The notes under the pieces were generated by a model that saw only the letters and a list, made by a program, of their open reading frames with translations, did no database searches and had not been told where the DNA came from. From NCBI RefSeq assembly GCF_002100145.1, contig NZ_JXQD01000002.1:186001-250000 (forward strand): DNA of 64,000 nt, given 5' to 3'. The DNA is from Vibrio sp. qd031 (GTDB taxonomy: Bacteria; Pseudomonadota; Gammaproteobacteria; Enterobacterales; Vibrionaceae). Each line of letters opens with the position of its first letter. Position 1 is the first letter of the stretch. Positions 54,235 to 64,000 of the stretch are shown here, one piece after another. The translations under genes were made by a program, and so were the position numbers.

Positions 54235-56787
54235 ATGATCAAAAACGAAGAAAAGTACTTACTCAATCTCCTCCGCATTATGCCGATCATCAGTTTGATC
54301 GCATTTACGGTGATTTTGAATGGTGTGATCATCAAATCTTCTCAGCAAAACTCTCGATCCAGTATAGAGGCGCTGTCAGTTCAGCTTATAAATCAGAACA
54401 AAAACGCACTAAAAACCGACATCGATCGCGTAGTCGCTGATATTCGCTTCGATCAGTCCCAAAGTATTGAACGCATGAAACGTCAAATTCAGTTTCGCGT
54501 CTATGAAGCATTCAGTATTGTCGAGCGTCTCTATGAAAACAATCAGCATCTACCCCCGGGAGAAGTTAAAAAGCTTATCTTGCAGGCACTGCGTGCGCTC
54601 CGCTACGACAATGACTCTGGCTACTACTATATCTTTGACACACAAGGAGAGCTTGTTTTAAGCCCGCTAAGCCCGGAGCTTGAACAAACCAACTTATTGG
54701 ACCTTCAAGATAAGCAAGGCCAATACATTGTTCGTGACGCCATTGAGTTAGTTTCCCAACAGAATGAAGGGTTTAAAACCTTCAACCAAGTAAACCTCAA
54801 TAACGCCTCATTTATTGACAGTGCAAAGGTCTCTTATTTAAAAGTATTCGAACCCTATCAATGGATCATCGGGACTGGAAATACCCTTTCCTCCATAGAT
54901 GCAGAAATACGCCAGCGAACGCTCAATCGACTTGGCCAACTAAGAAGTGATGATAATAACTACCTGTTTGTCCTCAACAGTCATGGGACGATGTTGCTGC
55001 ATCCAAACACCGACACCATTGGTACTAATCGAATCAATCTTCAGGATGAAAATGGCCATTACTACATCAAATCCATCATAGATACTGCTATCAAAGGTGA
55101 TGATTTTGTCGAGTATTACTCATCATTTAAGCCTGAGCACATCCTAGAAACGAAGAAAATCAGTTACGTGACTTACATACCTGAATGGGATTGGATTGTA
55201 GGGACTGGACTGTATGGTGAAGACTTGCAAGGTATCATTGAAGAGCAGCAGCAACTTCTGGAGCAACAAAATAATCGCAAGCAAGAACGCTTAAGCTCGA
55301 CCATACTTTTACTTAGTGTCTTTTTGGGTGCATTGTATCTTTATTTTGCGCGTAAAATCCGTCTTAACTTTGAACGCTTTCGATTAAGGATTGATAAAGA
55401 TTTCAATGCGTTAAACGAGCTAAAAGATCAACTCGCGTACAACGCATCTCATGACAGCTTGACTCAATTACCCAATCGCAAACATTTTCAAGAACAAGTT
55501 AACGTCAACATCCGCCACGCCTATAAGCACTCGAGTAAACTCGCCATCATGTTTGTTGATCTCGATGATTTTAAAAACATCAACGATATCTACGGACATG
55601 CGGCTGGTGACTCTATGCTTAAGCAGCTGTCCAATTTGTTTGCGACCATTATGTTACCAGGCGATACGGTTGCACGGTTTGGGGGTGACGAGTTTGTATT
55701 TTGCTTCGCCAATTTAGAAAATGAACAGGAAGCCTCACAGCGAGCCGCTGCCGTCTTTAACAAAGCGGCTAATACGTCATTTGTTATAGATGGCAAACAT
55801 CACCACATCTCCATTAGTGGTGGCGTAACCTTATTTCCAGAGCATGGCCGAAGTTTAGAGAAACTTCTTTCGAACTCAGACATGGCACTGTATCGCGCTA
55901 AACAAAAAGGCAAGAATACCTTCCATCTATTCTGTTTGGACATTTTAGAAGAGCAAAACTACCAACACAGCTTAGAGCAAGAGTTAAGGCGAGCCATTGC
56001 CAGAGATGAAATCTATGTTGAATATCAGCCACAAATTGACTTAGCCACAGGGCAACTGTTTGGCGTCGAAGCCTTAGGAAGGTGGAAAAATCCAGTCTTA
56101 GGCCAAGTCCAACCCCCTGTGTTTATTCAAAAAGCAGAAGAGCTAGGCATCATCAACTCTATTGGCGATTACATAGTAGAAACAGCGTGTCGGCAAGTTG
56201 CACAGTTTACGAAACAAACAGGCAAACATATTCAGCTTTCGATCAATATCTCACCACAAAGGATCTCTAACCCACTGGTAGTCGATTCGTTGGCTAATCT
56301 TGTTGAGCAATCATCAATGCCCTGCTCTAAGGTCACGCTGGAAATTACTGAAAATATACTGATCAAAGATACGCAGCAGGTTCAGCCCATTCTCGACCGA
56401 TTACGACTGCGAGGGTTTCATATAGCGCTGGACGATTTTGGTACAGGTTATTCATCAATGCGTTACCTGCATACACTACCCATAAATGAGCTTAAAATTG
56501 ATCGGGCGTTTGTCGAAAAGCTGACCATTGATAGTCAGAGCGAATCGTTGGTACTCGCTATATTGGCGATGAGCCGCTCTTTAGAGCTGCGCGTTGTTGC
56601 TGAAGGTATTGAAGAAACACCACAGCACCGATGGCTTGCGCAGCATGCTTGTCAGATTGGCCAAGGCTATCTGTTTGATAAACCCCTATCAATAGAAAAA
56701 CTGACTGAAAGATATCATTCTGATCAACCGCAGCCACTTCGAGTTGCTCGTAAAATGAACATCGATAATGTCGAGCTTGTTAGTTAA
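54235..56787 (+). CDS. Tandem-Cache GGDEF-EAL receptor
   Basis: An 850-aa membrane protein: helix (about 14-33), two tandem Cache_2-like repeats (about 95-225 and 230-345), each with a GYYYIF/NNYLFV core, an LDLQD/INLQD motif and a WIIGTG/WIVGTG end, a second helix (about 352-372), GGDEF (about 395-560) and EAL (about 575-820). GGDEF is intact, while the inhibitory site is LPGD, lacking the Arg. The EAL domain has GVEALGRW, EITENILI, DDFGTGYSSM and ELKIDRAF. It may both make and degrade cyclic-di-GMP. Monocistronic. Confidence 0.93.
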   Translation: MIKNEEKYLLNLLRIMPIISLIAFTVILNGVIIKSSQQNSRSSIEALSVQLINQNKNALKTDIDRVVADIRFDQSQSIERMKRQIQFRVYEAFSIVERLYENNQHLPPGEVKKLILQALRALRYDNDSGYYYIFDTQGELVLSPLSPELEQTNLLDLQDKQGQYIVRDAIELVSQQNEGFKTFNQVNLNNASFIDSAKVSYLKVFEPYQWIIGTGNTLSSIDAEIRQRTLNRLGQLRSDDNNYLFVLNSHGTMLLHPNTDTIGTNRINLQDENGHYYIKSIIDTAIKGDDFVEYYSSFKPEHILETKKISYVTYIPEWDWIVGTGLYGEDLQGIIEEQQQLLEQQNNRKQERLSSTILLLSVFLGALYLYFARKIRLNFERFRLRIDKDFNALNELKDQLAYNASHDSLTQLPNRKHFQEQVNVNIRHAYKHSSKLAIMFVDLDDFKNINDIYGHAAGDSMLKQLSNLFATIMLPGDTVARFGGDEFVFCFANLENEQEASQRAAAVFNKAANTSFVIDGKHHHISISGGVTLFPEHGRSLEKLLSNSDMALYRAKQKGKNTFHLFCLDILEEQNYQHSLEQELRRAIARDEIYVEYQPQIDLATGQLFGVEALGRWKNPVLGQVQPPVFIQKAEELGIINSIGDYIVETACRQVAQFTKQTGKHIQLSINISPQRISNPLVVDSLANLVEQSSMPCSKVTLEITENILIKDTQQVQPILDRLRLRGFHIALDDFGTGYSSMRYLHTLPINELKIDRAFVEKLTIDSQSESLVLAILAMSRSLELRVVAEGIEETPQHRWLAQHACQIGQGYLFDKPLSIEKLTERYHSDQPQPLRVARKMNIDNVELVS

Positions 56788-56790
56788 CCA

Positions 56791-57078
56791 TTAAGCACAT
56801 TGGTGAGATTCGCCCAAGATCTTCACGTAATCATCGCCCAGTGTCACGAGCCGCTCTTTTTTCGACTTAGGGAAGCGTTTGACTTTCCACTCAAGCTGCA
56901 TCGCTGAGCGCTTGTCCATTGCCTGGCTTTGCCAAACTAGTTCAAGCGGTCCTTTGCCCTTTAATGACTTGGCACCTTTACCGAGACAATGCGCTTCAAA
57001 ACGCTTAGCCACGTTATTAGAAACGCCACAATACAATGCATTGTTGTTGAGTCTAACTAGGTAGCAGTGCCAATCCAT
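56791..57078 (-). CDS. GIY-YIG superfamily protein (YhbQ/UPF0213 type)
   Basis: A 95-aa protein. The GIY-YIG motif is degenerate: CYLVR with LYCGVSNN as the two short strands, followed by RFEAHCLGKGAKSLKGKGP and the catalytic-type Glu in QLEWKVKRF. The family holds small nuclease-like proteins, some acting on DNA. It lies 8 bp downstream of the YceH gene and is likely co-transcribed. Confidence 0.85.
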   Translation of the reverse strand: MDWHCYLVRLNNNALYCGVSNNVAKRFEAHCLGKGAKSLKGKGPLELVWQSQAMDKRSAMQLEWKVKRFPKSKKERLVTLGDDYVKILGESHQCA

Positions 57079-57086
57079 GGTTCTGT

Positions 57087-57761
57087 TTATCCCTCAGATT
57101 CTGTTGTACCCAACAGCTGAGCCATCTGTTGCTGCAACTTGTGAACTTGCACCTTCAGATCCGCAACTTCTTCAGATAACTGCTGCAACTCATTGTTGTT
57201 GCTTGGATTTACAGGTGCTGATGTTGTCATCGTTGCGAGCTGATCTCTTTCATCGTCGCTTATAAATAGGTGCTGGAATCGAGATTCTCTCTTACCCGGT
57301 TCTCTCGGCAGTTGTGACACTAACGGCGGCTCTTGCGTGGCCAGTTTATTAAGCACGGATTCAACTTGCGTAACATTGTCAAACTCATGCATTCGCTGAC
57401 ATCGGCTGCGCAACTCTCCAGGTGTTTGTGCGCCTCTAAGCAATAACACGCACACTACCGCTTTTTCTGCTGCGTTAAACTTTAAATCACCAAACTCGGT
57501 ATTGCAGAACCTGTGGGTGTATTTCGAAGCACGCGAGTTAAAACTTGATTCATCGGTGACAAGACGTCTATCACCTAGCTGGGCCAAAGTGATAGATAGC
57601 TGTTGCGAGCTAATGTTCATTACTGGCTCTCTGCTACTTTTTTGATTACATGCGGCCAAAAGGCTGTTTGCCGTTAAAGGATAATAATCAGGCGTGGTCA
57701 CTTCTTTTTCCATTAAACATCCGATGACTCTCGCCTCTAGTGCGGACAATGTAATGCTCAT
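57087..57761 (-). CDS. YceH-family protein (DUF480/UPF0502)
   Basis: A 224-aa protein with two winged-helix-like domains and a C-terminal coiled coil (about 190-220, EEVADLKVQVHKLQQQMAQLL). The start LSALEARVIGCLMEKEVTTPDYYPLTANSL is the family hallmark, and RGAQTPGELRSRC opens the second domain. Function unknown. It precedes the GIY-YIG gene by 8 bp. Confidence 0.93.
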   Translation of the reverse strand: MSITLSALEARVIGCLMEKEVTTPDYYPLTANSLLAACNQKSSREPVMNISSQQLSITLAQLGDRRLVTDESSFNSRASKYTHRFCNTEFGDLKFNAAEKAVVCVLLLRGAQTPGELRSRCQRMHEFDNVTQVESVLNKLATQEPPLVSQLPREPGKRESRFQHLFISDDERDQLATMTTSAPVNPSNNNELQQLSEEVADLKVQVHKLQQQMAQLLGTTESEG

Positions 57762-57991
57762 ATCGATTCCCTTTAATGACTTATGGTTATCATTCTAGAG
57801 TATCCCTATCTGAATGAACTCGCTACTTTTTCACATTCTTTCGGCTAAGGAATAATCAACCGCAGTACGACGCTGTTTTGAGTGTGCAAAGAGTAACCAA
57901 AAAAAGTCACAGACTCAAAATTATTGATGTGTGTACTATAGTTGATGCTGCGGGTATGCTGTAATGAATAGACCATTACTTTTAAAGGAAA

Positions 57992-58315
57992 ATGTCAAAG
58001 ATGAATAGCGTATTAGAAATCGTAAGCTTGGCACGTAAAAAGAATAAACTTAAGCGAGAAATTTTAGATAACGAAAAGAAAATTCGTGATAATCGCAAGC
58101 GTGTCGACTTGCTGGATAACTTGCTCGATTATGTACACCCAGAAATGACGTACGACGAAATCATGTCTATTGTTAAAAACATGAAATCAGACTACGAAGA
58201 TCGTGTTGACGATCACATCATCAAAGGCGCGGAAATTTCAAAAACGCGTCGCGATATTTCGCGTAAGATCCGTGACCTGACTCAAGTAGACAAGCAGTCT
58301 AAAGGTACAAAATAA
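57992..58315 (+). CDS. Small basic coiled-coil protein, unknown
   Basis: A 107-aa protein, very rich in Lys, Arg, Asp and Glu, beginning [20 protein letters not shown]. Most of it is predicted helix with heptad-like spacing, including [23 protein letters not shown] recognise no domain. AAAGGAAA directly precedes the ATG. It is a single gene with a long upstream gap and a terminator after it. Confidence 0.8.
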   Translation: MSKMNSVLEIVSLARKKNKLKREILDNEKKIRDNRKRVDLLDNLLDYVHPEMTYDEIMSIVKNMKSDYEDRVDDHIIKGAEISKTRRDISRKIRDLTQVDKQSKGTK

Positions 58316-58366
58316 GCCCAACTGTTCTCTAACCATCCGGCTTAAAATGTCATCAAGATAGTAAAA

Positions 58367-58394
58367 AAAAGCGCCTTCAATTGAAGGCGCTTTT
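58367..58394. terminator. Bidirectional terminator before the RND operon end
   Basis: A 12-bp perfect stem, AAAAGCGCCTTC with GAAGGCGCTTTT, closes an AATT loop, with A and T tracts on both sides. It ends both the coiled-coil gene and the convergent RND operon. Confidence 0.9.
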
Positions 58395-58417
58395 CGTTTG
58401 TCTCGTCGAACTTACGT

Positions 58418-61400
58418 CTACTCGTCGTCTAGCGGCTTAAGCTTCGTACTGCCACCATAAGCTTTTTCACGACGGGTTTGGATAACAGCAAAGAAGCCCG
58501 GAATAAATACCGTACCCACCATTAACACGCACAAAAGTCCGCCTACAAGCGCAACACCTAGAGAGTTTTGGCTGATATGACCCGCTCCCGATGCGAACAC
58601 CAAAGGCAATATCCCTAAAATGAACGACCAAGACGTCATGTTCACCGCTCTAAAGCGAAGTACGCCGCCTTTCACAGCAGATTCATCAATAGGCTTCTCT
58701 TTATCTTCGCGCTCAATCTTAGCGAACTCGACAATCAAAATCGCGTTTTTCGCCGCCAAGGCAATAAGCAGTACCAACCCTATCTGCGCGTAAAGGTTCA
58801 GAGCAATTCCCGCCATGTTGAGTGCCAAGAATGTGCCTAACGTCGCTACCGGAACAACCAAGATAATCGCCACTGGAATACTCCAGCTTTCATACTGGGC
58901 AACCATAAACAAGTAGATGAAGATCAGTGCCAGCGCAAACGCATACACCGCTTGACTACCAGCTTGTATTTCCTGATAGGCCATACCCGTCCATTCGTAC
59001 TGATACCCTTGCGGAAGCAGTTGTTCCGCTACGCGCTCCATGGCTTCAATCGCATCACCACTGGAGTAGCCTGGGGCTGCTTGACCCTGAATGACCGCAG
59101 AACGATACATGTTATAACGCCATGCAACATCCGGTTCGAATACTTGCTCGTAACTAACCAGTGTACTTAGCGGCACCATTGCACCATTGCTTGAACGAAC
59201 ATGGAACCTGGTTAAGTCATCTATGCTATTACGATAATCGGCATCCGCCTGCATCGTTACACGGAAACTTTTACCAAATAGAGTAAAATCATTGACGTAG
59301 ATGGACCCTAAGTTACCTTGCAATGTCTGGAATATCTCACCAAGGCTCACCCCTAATTGTTTGGCTTTATTACGATCAATATCCAAATAGTAGTGAGGTA
59401 CATTGGCACGGAATGTACTAAATGTGTGAGATATTTCTGGTTGCTGGTTAGCTTCCTGGATCACCTCATTCATTAACATTGCAAGATCGGTGCGGCTTCT
59501 GCCTAAGGTATCTTCAAGAACAAATTCAAAGCCGGACGCACTACCCATACCAGGAACGGCAGGTGGACCAAGAGCGAAAACGACCGCTTCAGGGACTTGC
59601 ATTGCTGCTTTTCCATTAATGCGCTGCGCAATATCAAAGGAGGAGTGGTCGCCGTCTAACGCTAATCGCTCTCCCCAAGGTTTCAACTTGATAAATAACG
59701 ACGCACCGTTACTCGCGGCCGCTCCGGTTAAGAACGCGTAACCGGTTGCCATTGTCACACCTTCAACGCCGGGCTCAGACTCAACCAGTGCAACTACTTT
59801 CTCAGCGGCTGTTTCGGTTCGAGACAACGAGGCAGAATCGGGTAGCTGAACGTTAACCATCAATACGCCTTTATCTTCTTGAGGAACAAACGCGGTTGAT
59901 GTGTTGTTGGCAAAATAACCCAGTAAAGACACGGCTAATACAAAGCAGCCCACCAATACCGCACTCTTCTTAACTAAGAAGCCTGCCAAGACTCCGTATT
60001 TTTGGGTCACTTTGTCCAAAGCGCGGTTAAAGGCACTAAACCATCCCGAGGTATTTTCTTGGCCCTGCTTAAGCACCAACGAACAAAGGGCTGGAGACAA
60101 GGTTAAGGCATTAATCGAAGAGATGACAACCGAGATACAGATGGTAAGCGCGAACTGGCGATACATGATGCCGGTAATACCCGGAAGCATGGCAACCGGT
60201 ATAAATACCGCAAGCAATACCATGGTTGAAGTAATGATTGGCCCCGTCACTTCTTGCATCGCAATAAGTGTTGCTTTGCGAGGGCTGATGCTTGGATCAC
60301 GCTTCATGATGGTATCAACGTTTTCGATAACCAATATCGCATCATCCACGACGATACCAATTGCCAATATCAATCCAAACAAGGTCACGGTATTAATGGT
60401 AAAGCCCGCGGCAAGCATAACCGCAAACGTACCCACTAAGGACACGGGGATCGCCACAACAGGTATCAATGTTGCTCGTACGCTACCAAGGAAAAGATAG
60501 GTTACCGCAATAACCAGTAATACAGCTTGTATCAATGTGACCACAACACCTTTTATCGATTCGGCGACAAAAATAGTCGTGTCATAACTGGTCTCATAGG
60601 CCAAGTCACTAGGGAAGTTAACACTTAAGCGCTCGAGCATCGCCATGACTTCTTTACCACTTTCTAGCGCATTCGCACCAGACTGAAGTGACAACGTCAC
60701 TATCGAAGCGTCTTGACCTTTAAATGTACCAGAACCATCGTAGAATTTTTTACCTAGCTCTACACGCGCAACGTCTTTTAAGTACACTGACGACCCATCG
60801 CTATTCGACCGTAAAAGAATGTTCTCGAACTCTTCAGAACTTTCTAAACGACCTTTGGTCACAATATTAAATTGTACATCTGTCGCGTCATTATATGGTG
60901 CAGCACCCACTTTACCGGCAGCAACCTGAACGTTCTGCTCCGCCAGCGCAGCATACACATCTGATGTGGTCATGTGGAGGCTTGATAATTTATCTGGATT
61001 CAACCAAATACGCATTGCAAACTCACCACCACCAAGTACCGTGACTTCACTGATCCCTTTAACACGGGCCAGCTGATCTTTTACGTTTAGGTTAATGTAG
61101 TTAATTAAAAACTGATCATTGTACGTCCCTTCCGGTGAATAGAAGTTTAGCACCATAAGGAGATCGGGAGAGCGCTTCTTAACCGTTATCCCTACCGATC
61201 TCACTTCTTGAGGAAGTTTTGATTCAATTTGAGATACACGGTTTTGAACATTCACTTGAGCCATGTCAGGGTCGACACCGACATCAAAGGTTACCGACAG
61301 ATTGTACGAACCATCGTTAGCGCTTTTCGACGACATGTAAATCATGTCCTCTACCCCGTTTACCGAGGTTTCGATTGGATCAGCAATAGCTTCTTCAACA

Positions 61401-61570
61401 GTTTCAGCACTTGCACCAGCATAAAAGGCCGTAACGCTGACCGATGGTGGACTAATCTGTGGATATTCAGCCACGGGCAACACCATCAAAGAAATCGAAC
61501 CCGCAAGGGTCAATATGATGGATATGACCAGAGCGAATTTAGGTCTCTGTATAAAAAAACGACTTAGCAT
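58418..61570 (-). CDS. RND multidrug efflux transporter (HAE-1 family)
   Basis: A 1050-aa inner-membrane drug/proton antiporter of the AcrB/MexB type: twelve helices with two large periplasmic loops. Landmarks are [20 protein letters not shown] at the start, [14 protein letters not shown] with the proton-relay Asp pair, and [15 protein letters not shown] with the Lys in helix 10. Its start overlaps the adaptor gene's stop by one base. No outer-membrane channel gene lies nearby, so it would use TolC. The specific Vex paralogue is not resolved. Confidence 0.95.
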   Translation of the reverse strand: MLSRFFIQRPKFALVISIILTLAGSISLMVLPVAEYPQISPPSVSVTAFYAGASAETVEEAIADPIETSVNGVEDMIYMSSKSANDGSYNLSVTFDVGVDPDMAQVNVQNRVSQIESKLPQEVRSVGITVKKRSPDLLMVLNFYSPEGTYNDQFLINYINLNVKDQLARVKGISEVTVLGGGEFAMRIWLNPDKLSSLHMTTSDVYAALAEQNVQVAAGKVGAAPYNDATDVQFNIVTKGRLESSEEFENILLRSNSDGSSVYLKDVARVELGKKFYDGSGTFKGQDASIVTLSLQSGANALESGKEVMAMLERLSVNFPSDLAYETSYDTTIFVAESIKGVVVTLIQAVLLVIAVTYLFLGSVRATLIPVVAIPVSLVGTFAVMLAAGFTINTVTLFGLILAIGIVVDDAILVIENVDTIMKRDPSISPRKATLIAMQEVTGPIITSTMVLLAVFIPVAMLPGITGIMYRQFALTICISVVISSINALTLSPALCSLVLKQGQENTSGWFSAFNRALDKVTQKYGVLAGFLVKKSAVLVGCFVLAVSLLGYFANNTSTAFVPQEDKGVLMVNVQLPDSASLSRTETAAEKVVALVESEPGVEGVTMATGYAFLTGAAASNGASLFIKLKPWGERLALDGDHSSFDIAQRINGKAAMQVPEAVVFALGPPAVPGMGSASGFEFVLEDTLGRSRTDLAMLMNEVIQEANQQPEISHTFSTFRANVPHYYLDIDRNKAKQLGVSLGEIFQTLQGNLGSIYVNDFTLFGKSFRVTMQADADYRNSIDDLTRFHVRSSNGAMVPLSTLVSYEQVFEPDVAWRYNMYRSAVIQGQAAPGYSSGDAIEAMERVAEQLLPQGYQYEWTGMAYQEIQAGSQAVYAFALALIFIYLFMVAQYESWSIPVAIILVVPVATLGTFLALNMAGIALNLYAQIGLVLLIALAAKNAILIVEFAKIEREDKEKPIDESAVKGGVLRFRAVNMTSWSFILGILPLVFASGAGHISQNSLGVALVGGLLCVLMVGTVFIPGFFAVIQTRREKAYGGSTKLKPLDDE

Positions 61571-62691
61571 TATGCGCCACCCTGCTCACTCATCAGTTGC
61601 ACAGGCATCCCGTTTCGAACACGTTGCAATCCTTCAACAATCACTTTGTCGGTATCTTTAAGTCCAGTTTGAATAACGATACCTGCATCGATTTGTGGGC
61701 CAAGAACGACGTCACGACGCTCGGCAACATTCCCTTCACTAAGCACCATCACAAAATCACCCTGGATGTCTGTTTGCACTGCACGACGAGGAATAGCCAC
61801 AACATCCACTTCTTCTGTGGTCGCTAGCATTACTTCAACATGTTGACCAGGAAGAAGTGCGTAGTCGGGGTTAGGGAGCTCTGCTCGTATGGCAATGGTA
61901 CCGGTATCTAGATCGATACGATTACCGACAAAATCCAATTTACCTGCATGGCTGTATTCTTTGCCATTTTCTAATATCAGTGTTACTTCAATCTCGACTT
62001 CTTCATTCGATCCGTCACCTGAAGCCTTGTCCACGCCCATCGCCAGACGCTCTCGTTCACTAATTTGAAATGCAGCTTGAATGGGATCGAGACTGACCAA
62101 CGTCGTAAGTACGCCTGACGAAGGAGAAACTAGATCTCCCATACTCACTTTGGTGCTGTTTGTTCGGCCTTTGAATGGCGCGACAATTTTAGTGCGTGAC
62201 AAGTCGACTTGTGCTGAAATTAGGTTTGCTTCAGCCGACTTAACCTGTGCCTCTGCACTCAGTTTATTGGCAAAGCGCGTGTCATATTCGGACTGAGAAA
62301 TATTCCCTTTCGGTAAAAGATTCTCTGCTCGCTCAAAGTCTGAGTTCGCTTTTTTCAATTGAGCTTCAGCTTGTGCAACAGCGGCATTAGCGCTTGCCAC
62401 ATGTGCTGCGTAGGTAGAATCATCAATCTGGTACAATACATGCCCTTGCTCAACGATCTGTCCTTCACGAAAATCTCTAGATTCTAAATAACCGGTTACT
62501 TGAGAAGTAATGGCAGCGTCTTCCATCGCTTCGATTCGACCCACATACGTTTTGCTAGGATAGAAAGCGGTAGACGTCACTTGCTCGGCTTTTACTACAG
62601 GTAACATTTGAGGTACAGCAGCTTTCTTTTCGCCACAACCAAGGAGAGCAACCGTCACAAATAACGGCAAAAATATACGTTTTTTCATCAT
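61570..62691 (-). CDS. RND efflux periplasmic adaptor (membrane fusion lipoprotein)
   Basis: About 373 aa, with a lipoprotein signal ending ALLGCG. The lipoyl halves are around [22 protein letters not shown] and [21 protein letters not shown] helical hairpin (about 95-165) rich in Ala and Gln lies between, then a beta-barrel. It bridges the RND pump and TolC. I chose the ATG at 62691 after GGAAAC; an upstream in-frame ATG adds four residues. First gene of the two-gene operon; no regulator is adjacent. Confidence 0.94.
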   Translation of the reverse strand: MMKKRIFLPLFVTVALLGCGEKKAAVPQMLPVVKAEQVTSTAFYPSKTYVGRIEAMEDAAITSQVTGYLESRDFREGQIVEQGHVLYQIDDSTYAAHVASANAAVAQAEAQLKKANSDFERAENLLPKGNISQSEYDTRFANKLSAEAQVKSAEANLISAQVDLSRTKIVAPFKGRTNSTKVSMGDLVSPSSGVLTTLVSLDPIQAAFQISERERLAMGVDKASGDGSNEEVEIEVTLILENGKEYSHAGKLDFVGNRIDLDTGTIAIRAELPNPDYALLPGQHVEVMLATTEEVDVVAIPRRAVQTDIQGDFVMVLSEGNVAERRDVVLGPQIDAGIVIQTGLKDTDKVIVEGLQRVRNGMPVQLMSEQGGA

Positions 62692-62873
62692 GTTTCCATT
62701 CACTACAATTCAGAATAGAGTTGCCTTGATAGTCTGTCTAAAAAGGATAGCTCAGGCTACGATATTAATCGGTTAATATGTCCGAGTATTATCAACTTGT
62801 TGTCCTAAGTGTAACAAAACACCCACCACGCGAATATTAAGTGTTTGCTATTTCTAATTTTGACATGTTTTGG

Positions 62874-63725
62874 CTATTCTTCACTCAAATTGTTGAGGAT
62901 ACTTGTCCATTCACTGAGTTCGTCTTTAAAGTGCTGTTGCTGTTTGACTGTGGAGAGGTGTGCGAGTCTAAGCAGGTATTCACGGTTCAAAACACGGGAT
63001 TGTTCCAATTTGTCGTCCAATTCGACGCTATAGAAACTGTCTGGCTCGGTCAACATCGCCATCATTTGGTTTTGATAGCTGATCAGATCGTAACGACGAG
63101 CAAACATCGTTTTCATTTTATCTCCCATAGACACTCTATGGCGATGCCACAAAGGACGCGTGTCAATGCGGTTCATTGCCCACTCCTCGAGGATTAAAAG
63201 CTGCTGCTCATTGACCGAGCCAAACCATCGTTCGACGGATTCGGTCATGGTTTCAAGGCTATCTTCAAAACGCTGCTGCGCGTCTTTCGCTGCATAGTCT
63301 TTTTGTCGCTCTTCTCCTTTTTGCTCGTAGTTATCTAAAAACTCGGACAGCTGCTCATCTGACGCAAGTTGACTGAGCGCATATATATCTGGAGCAACAC
63401 GTTGAGCTAAACGGTAGATGTGGTTGGTCATTTGGTCGGCATGGTATATAAGGTCTTCATCAGTAAGCGAGGGTAACGACAGTGTGGAGAGCTCTTCTAT
63501 TTGAGCGATGTATTGACTCAACTCATTTTTTTGGTGCCAATCAATGAGCTTTTTTAATTGCAGCTTAACGATTTTTTGTTGTTCACGATCTAGTGATACA
63601 TAATCGTCTATGTATTCGACAATGAACCAGTCTAGATTACGGTATAACAGCTTTGTCGCACAGCCCGTCAAGGCTAATGCCAATAGTGCTACCCATATCC
63701 AGCGCCACTTTATTACTGAGTCCAT
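62874..63725 (-). CDS. DUF6279-family lipoprotein
   Basis: A 283-aa lipoprotein with signal ending LALTGC. The mature part is helical, starting ATKLLYRNLDWFIVEYIDDYVSL, the mark of the DUF6279 family. Function unknown. It is on the same strand as the RND operon but about 180 bp upstream of it, and probably transcribed separately. Confidence 0.85.
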   Translation of the reverse strand: MDSVIKWRWIWVALLALALTGCATKLLYRNLDWFIVEYIDDYVSLDREQQKIVKLQLKKLIDWHQKNELSQYIAQIEELSTLSLPSLTDEDLIYHADQMTNHIYRLAQRVAPDIYALSQLASDEQLSEFLDNYEQKGEERQKDYAAKDAQQRFEDSLETMTESVERWFGSVNEQQLLILEEWAMNRIDTRPLWHRHRVSMGDKMKTMFARRYDLISYQNQMMAMLTEPDSFYSVELDDKLEQSRVLNREYLLRLAHLSTVKQQQHFKDELSEWTSILNNLSEE

Positions 63726-63860
63726 TCAATACGTTCCCTTCATTCACTAACCAAGACAGTTATACGTTAGAGTAGCTCCTGAGATCAGTAGCGGGCAAGC
63801 ATTTAGACGATTTAACCTAGTAAGTGACTTTAACAAATTAAATGATGGTTATCATTTGGA

Positions 63861-64000
63861 CTACAATAATCGTTCTTGTGACCGAACAAACTCGATGGTT
63901 ATGACGTTTGCGTTGGCTGTATAGGTGACATCCGATCGGTATTCGATTCCATTCTGTAATGCCTGTTTCACCCATTTAATGGTTTTGGGTTTCTGCCTAA
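63861..64000 (-). CDS. C-terminal fragment of an unidentified gene (cut by the window edge)
   Basis: The last 45 codons of an ORF that enters from the right edge and ends at TAG (63861-63863). The protein fragment contains QALQNGIEYRSDVTYTANAN and ends VRSQERLL. Composition looks coding, but the family cannot be identified from this short piece. Confidence 0.5.
   Translation of the reverse strand, partial: RQKPKTIKWVKQALQNGIEYRSDVTYTANANVITIEFVRSQERLL

Overview
The window reads as part of a Vibrionaceae genome, probably from the secondary chromosome. This rests on family knowledge rather than a search: nap-narQP, talB, trxC next to a second FabH, nrdDG, modABC and pntA lie on chromosome II in Vibrio cholerae. 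Genes are densely packed on both strands with moderate GC. No rRNA, tRNA, CRISPR array, prophage or intact IS was seen.

Layout. 1-4.4 kb: the start of pntA, an HlyU-domain (PF10115) protein, a ComFB-family protein divergent from a membrane diguanylate cyclase, and a small acidic protein. 4.4-8.9 kb: a tight minus-strand run of aminotransferase, lipoprotein and modABC. 9.0-11.9 kb: anaerobic ribonucleotide reductase nrdDG behind paired NrdR boxes and a perfect FNR box. 12.0-16.0 kb: a secreted EEP-family nuclease and a persulfide module (two half-size YeeE/YedE permeases, an ArsR-type dithiol sensor, and a divergent CoA-disulfide/persulfide reductase with a rhodanese tail) around a twin-palindrome operator. 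16.0-25.5 kb: FabH-like synthase, trxC, two HAD phosphatases, CreA, guanosine kinase, an OmpA-type lipoprotein, a DsbA-like lipoprotein with an FKBP isomerase, and a chemoreceptor.

25.5-27.3 kb is the most RNA-rich part: a lone 32-bp REP-like palindrome, a possible leader before ylqF, and a strongly nested RNA fold before a TDT-family transporter gene. 28.3-34 kb: folE, moeA, a GGDEF-EAL protein and talB. 34-41.3 kb: narPQ divergent from napFDABC plus a 42-aa membrane protein. 41.3-58.3 kb: a sugar epimerase, an MFS carrier, mgsA, helD, a YccS-like/YccT-like pair, a Nudix hydrolase, a cold-shock gene with a long leader, a potassium channel overlapping an AI-2E-type permease, a tandem-Cache GGDEF-EAL protein, and YceH. 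58.4-64 kb: an RND efflux pump with its adaptor, a DUF6279 lipoprotein, and the end of an unidentified gene.

Two themes tie genes together. One is anaerobic and molybdenum-dependent respiration: molybdate uptake (ModABC), cofactor synthesis (MoeA), nitrate sensing (NarQP), the Mo enzyme (NapA) and oxygen-free dNTP synthesis (NrdDG). The other is cyclic-di-GMP: three GGDEF proteins, two with EAL domains, and a ComFB protein that could be a nucleotide receptor. Best candidates for undescribed biology are the RNA at 26973-27171, the ComFB/diguanylate-cyclase pair, and the aminotransferase-lipoprotein-mod run.
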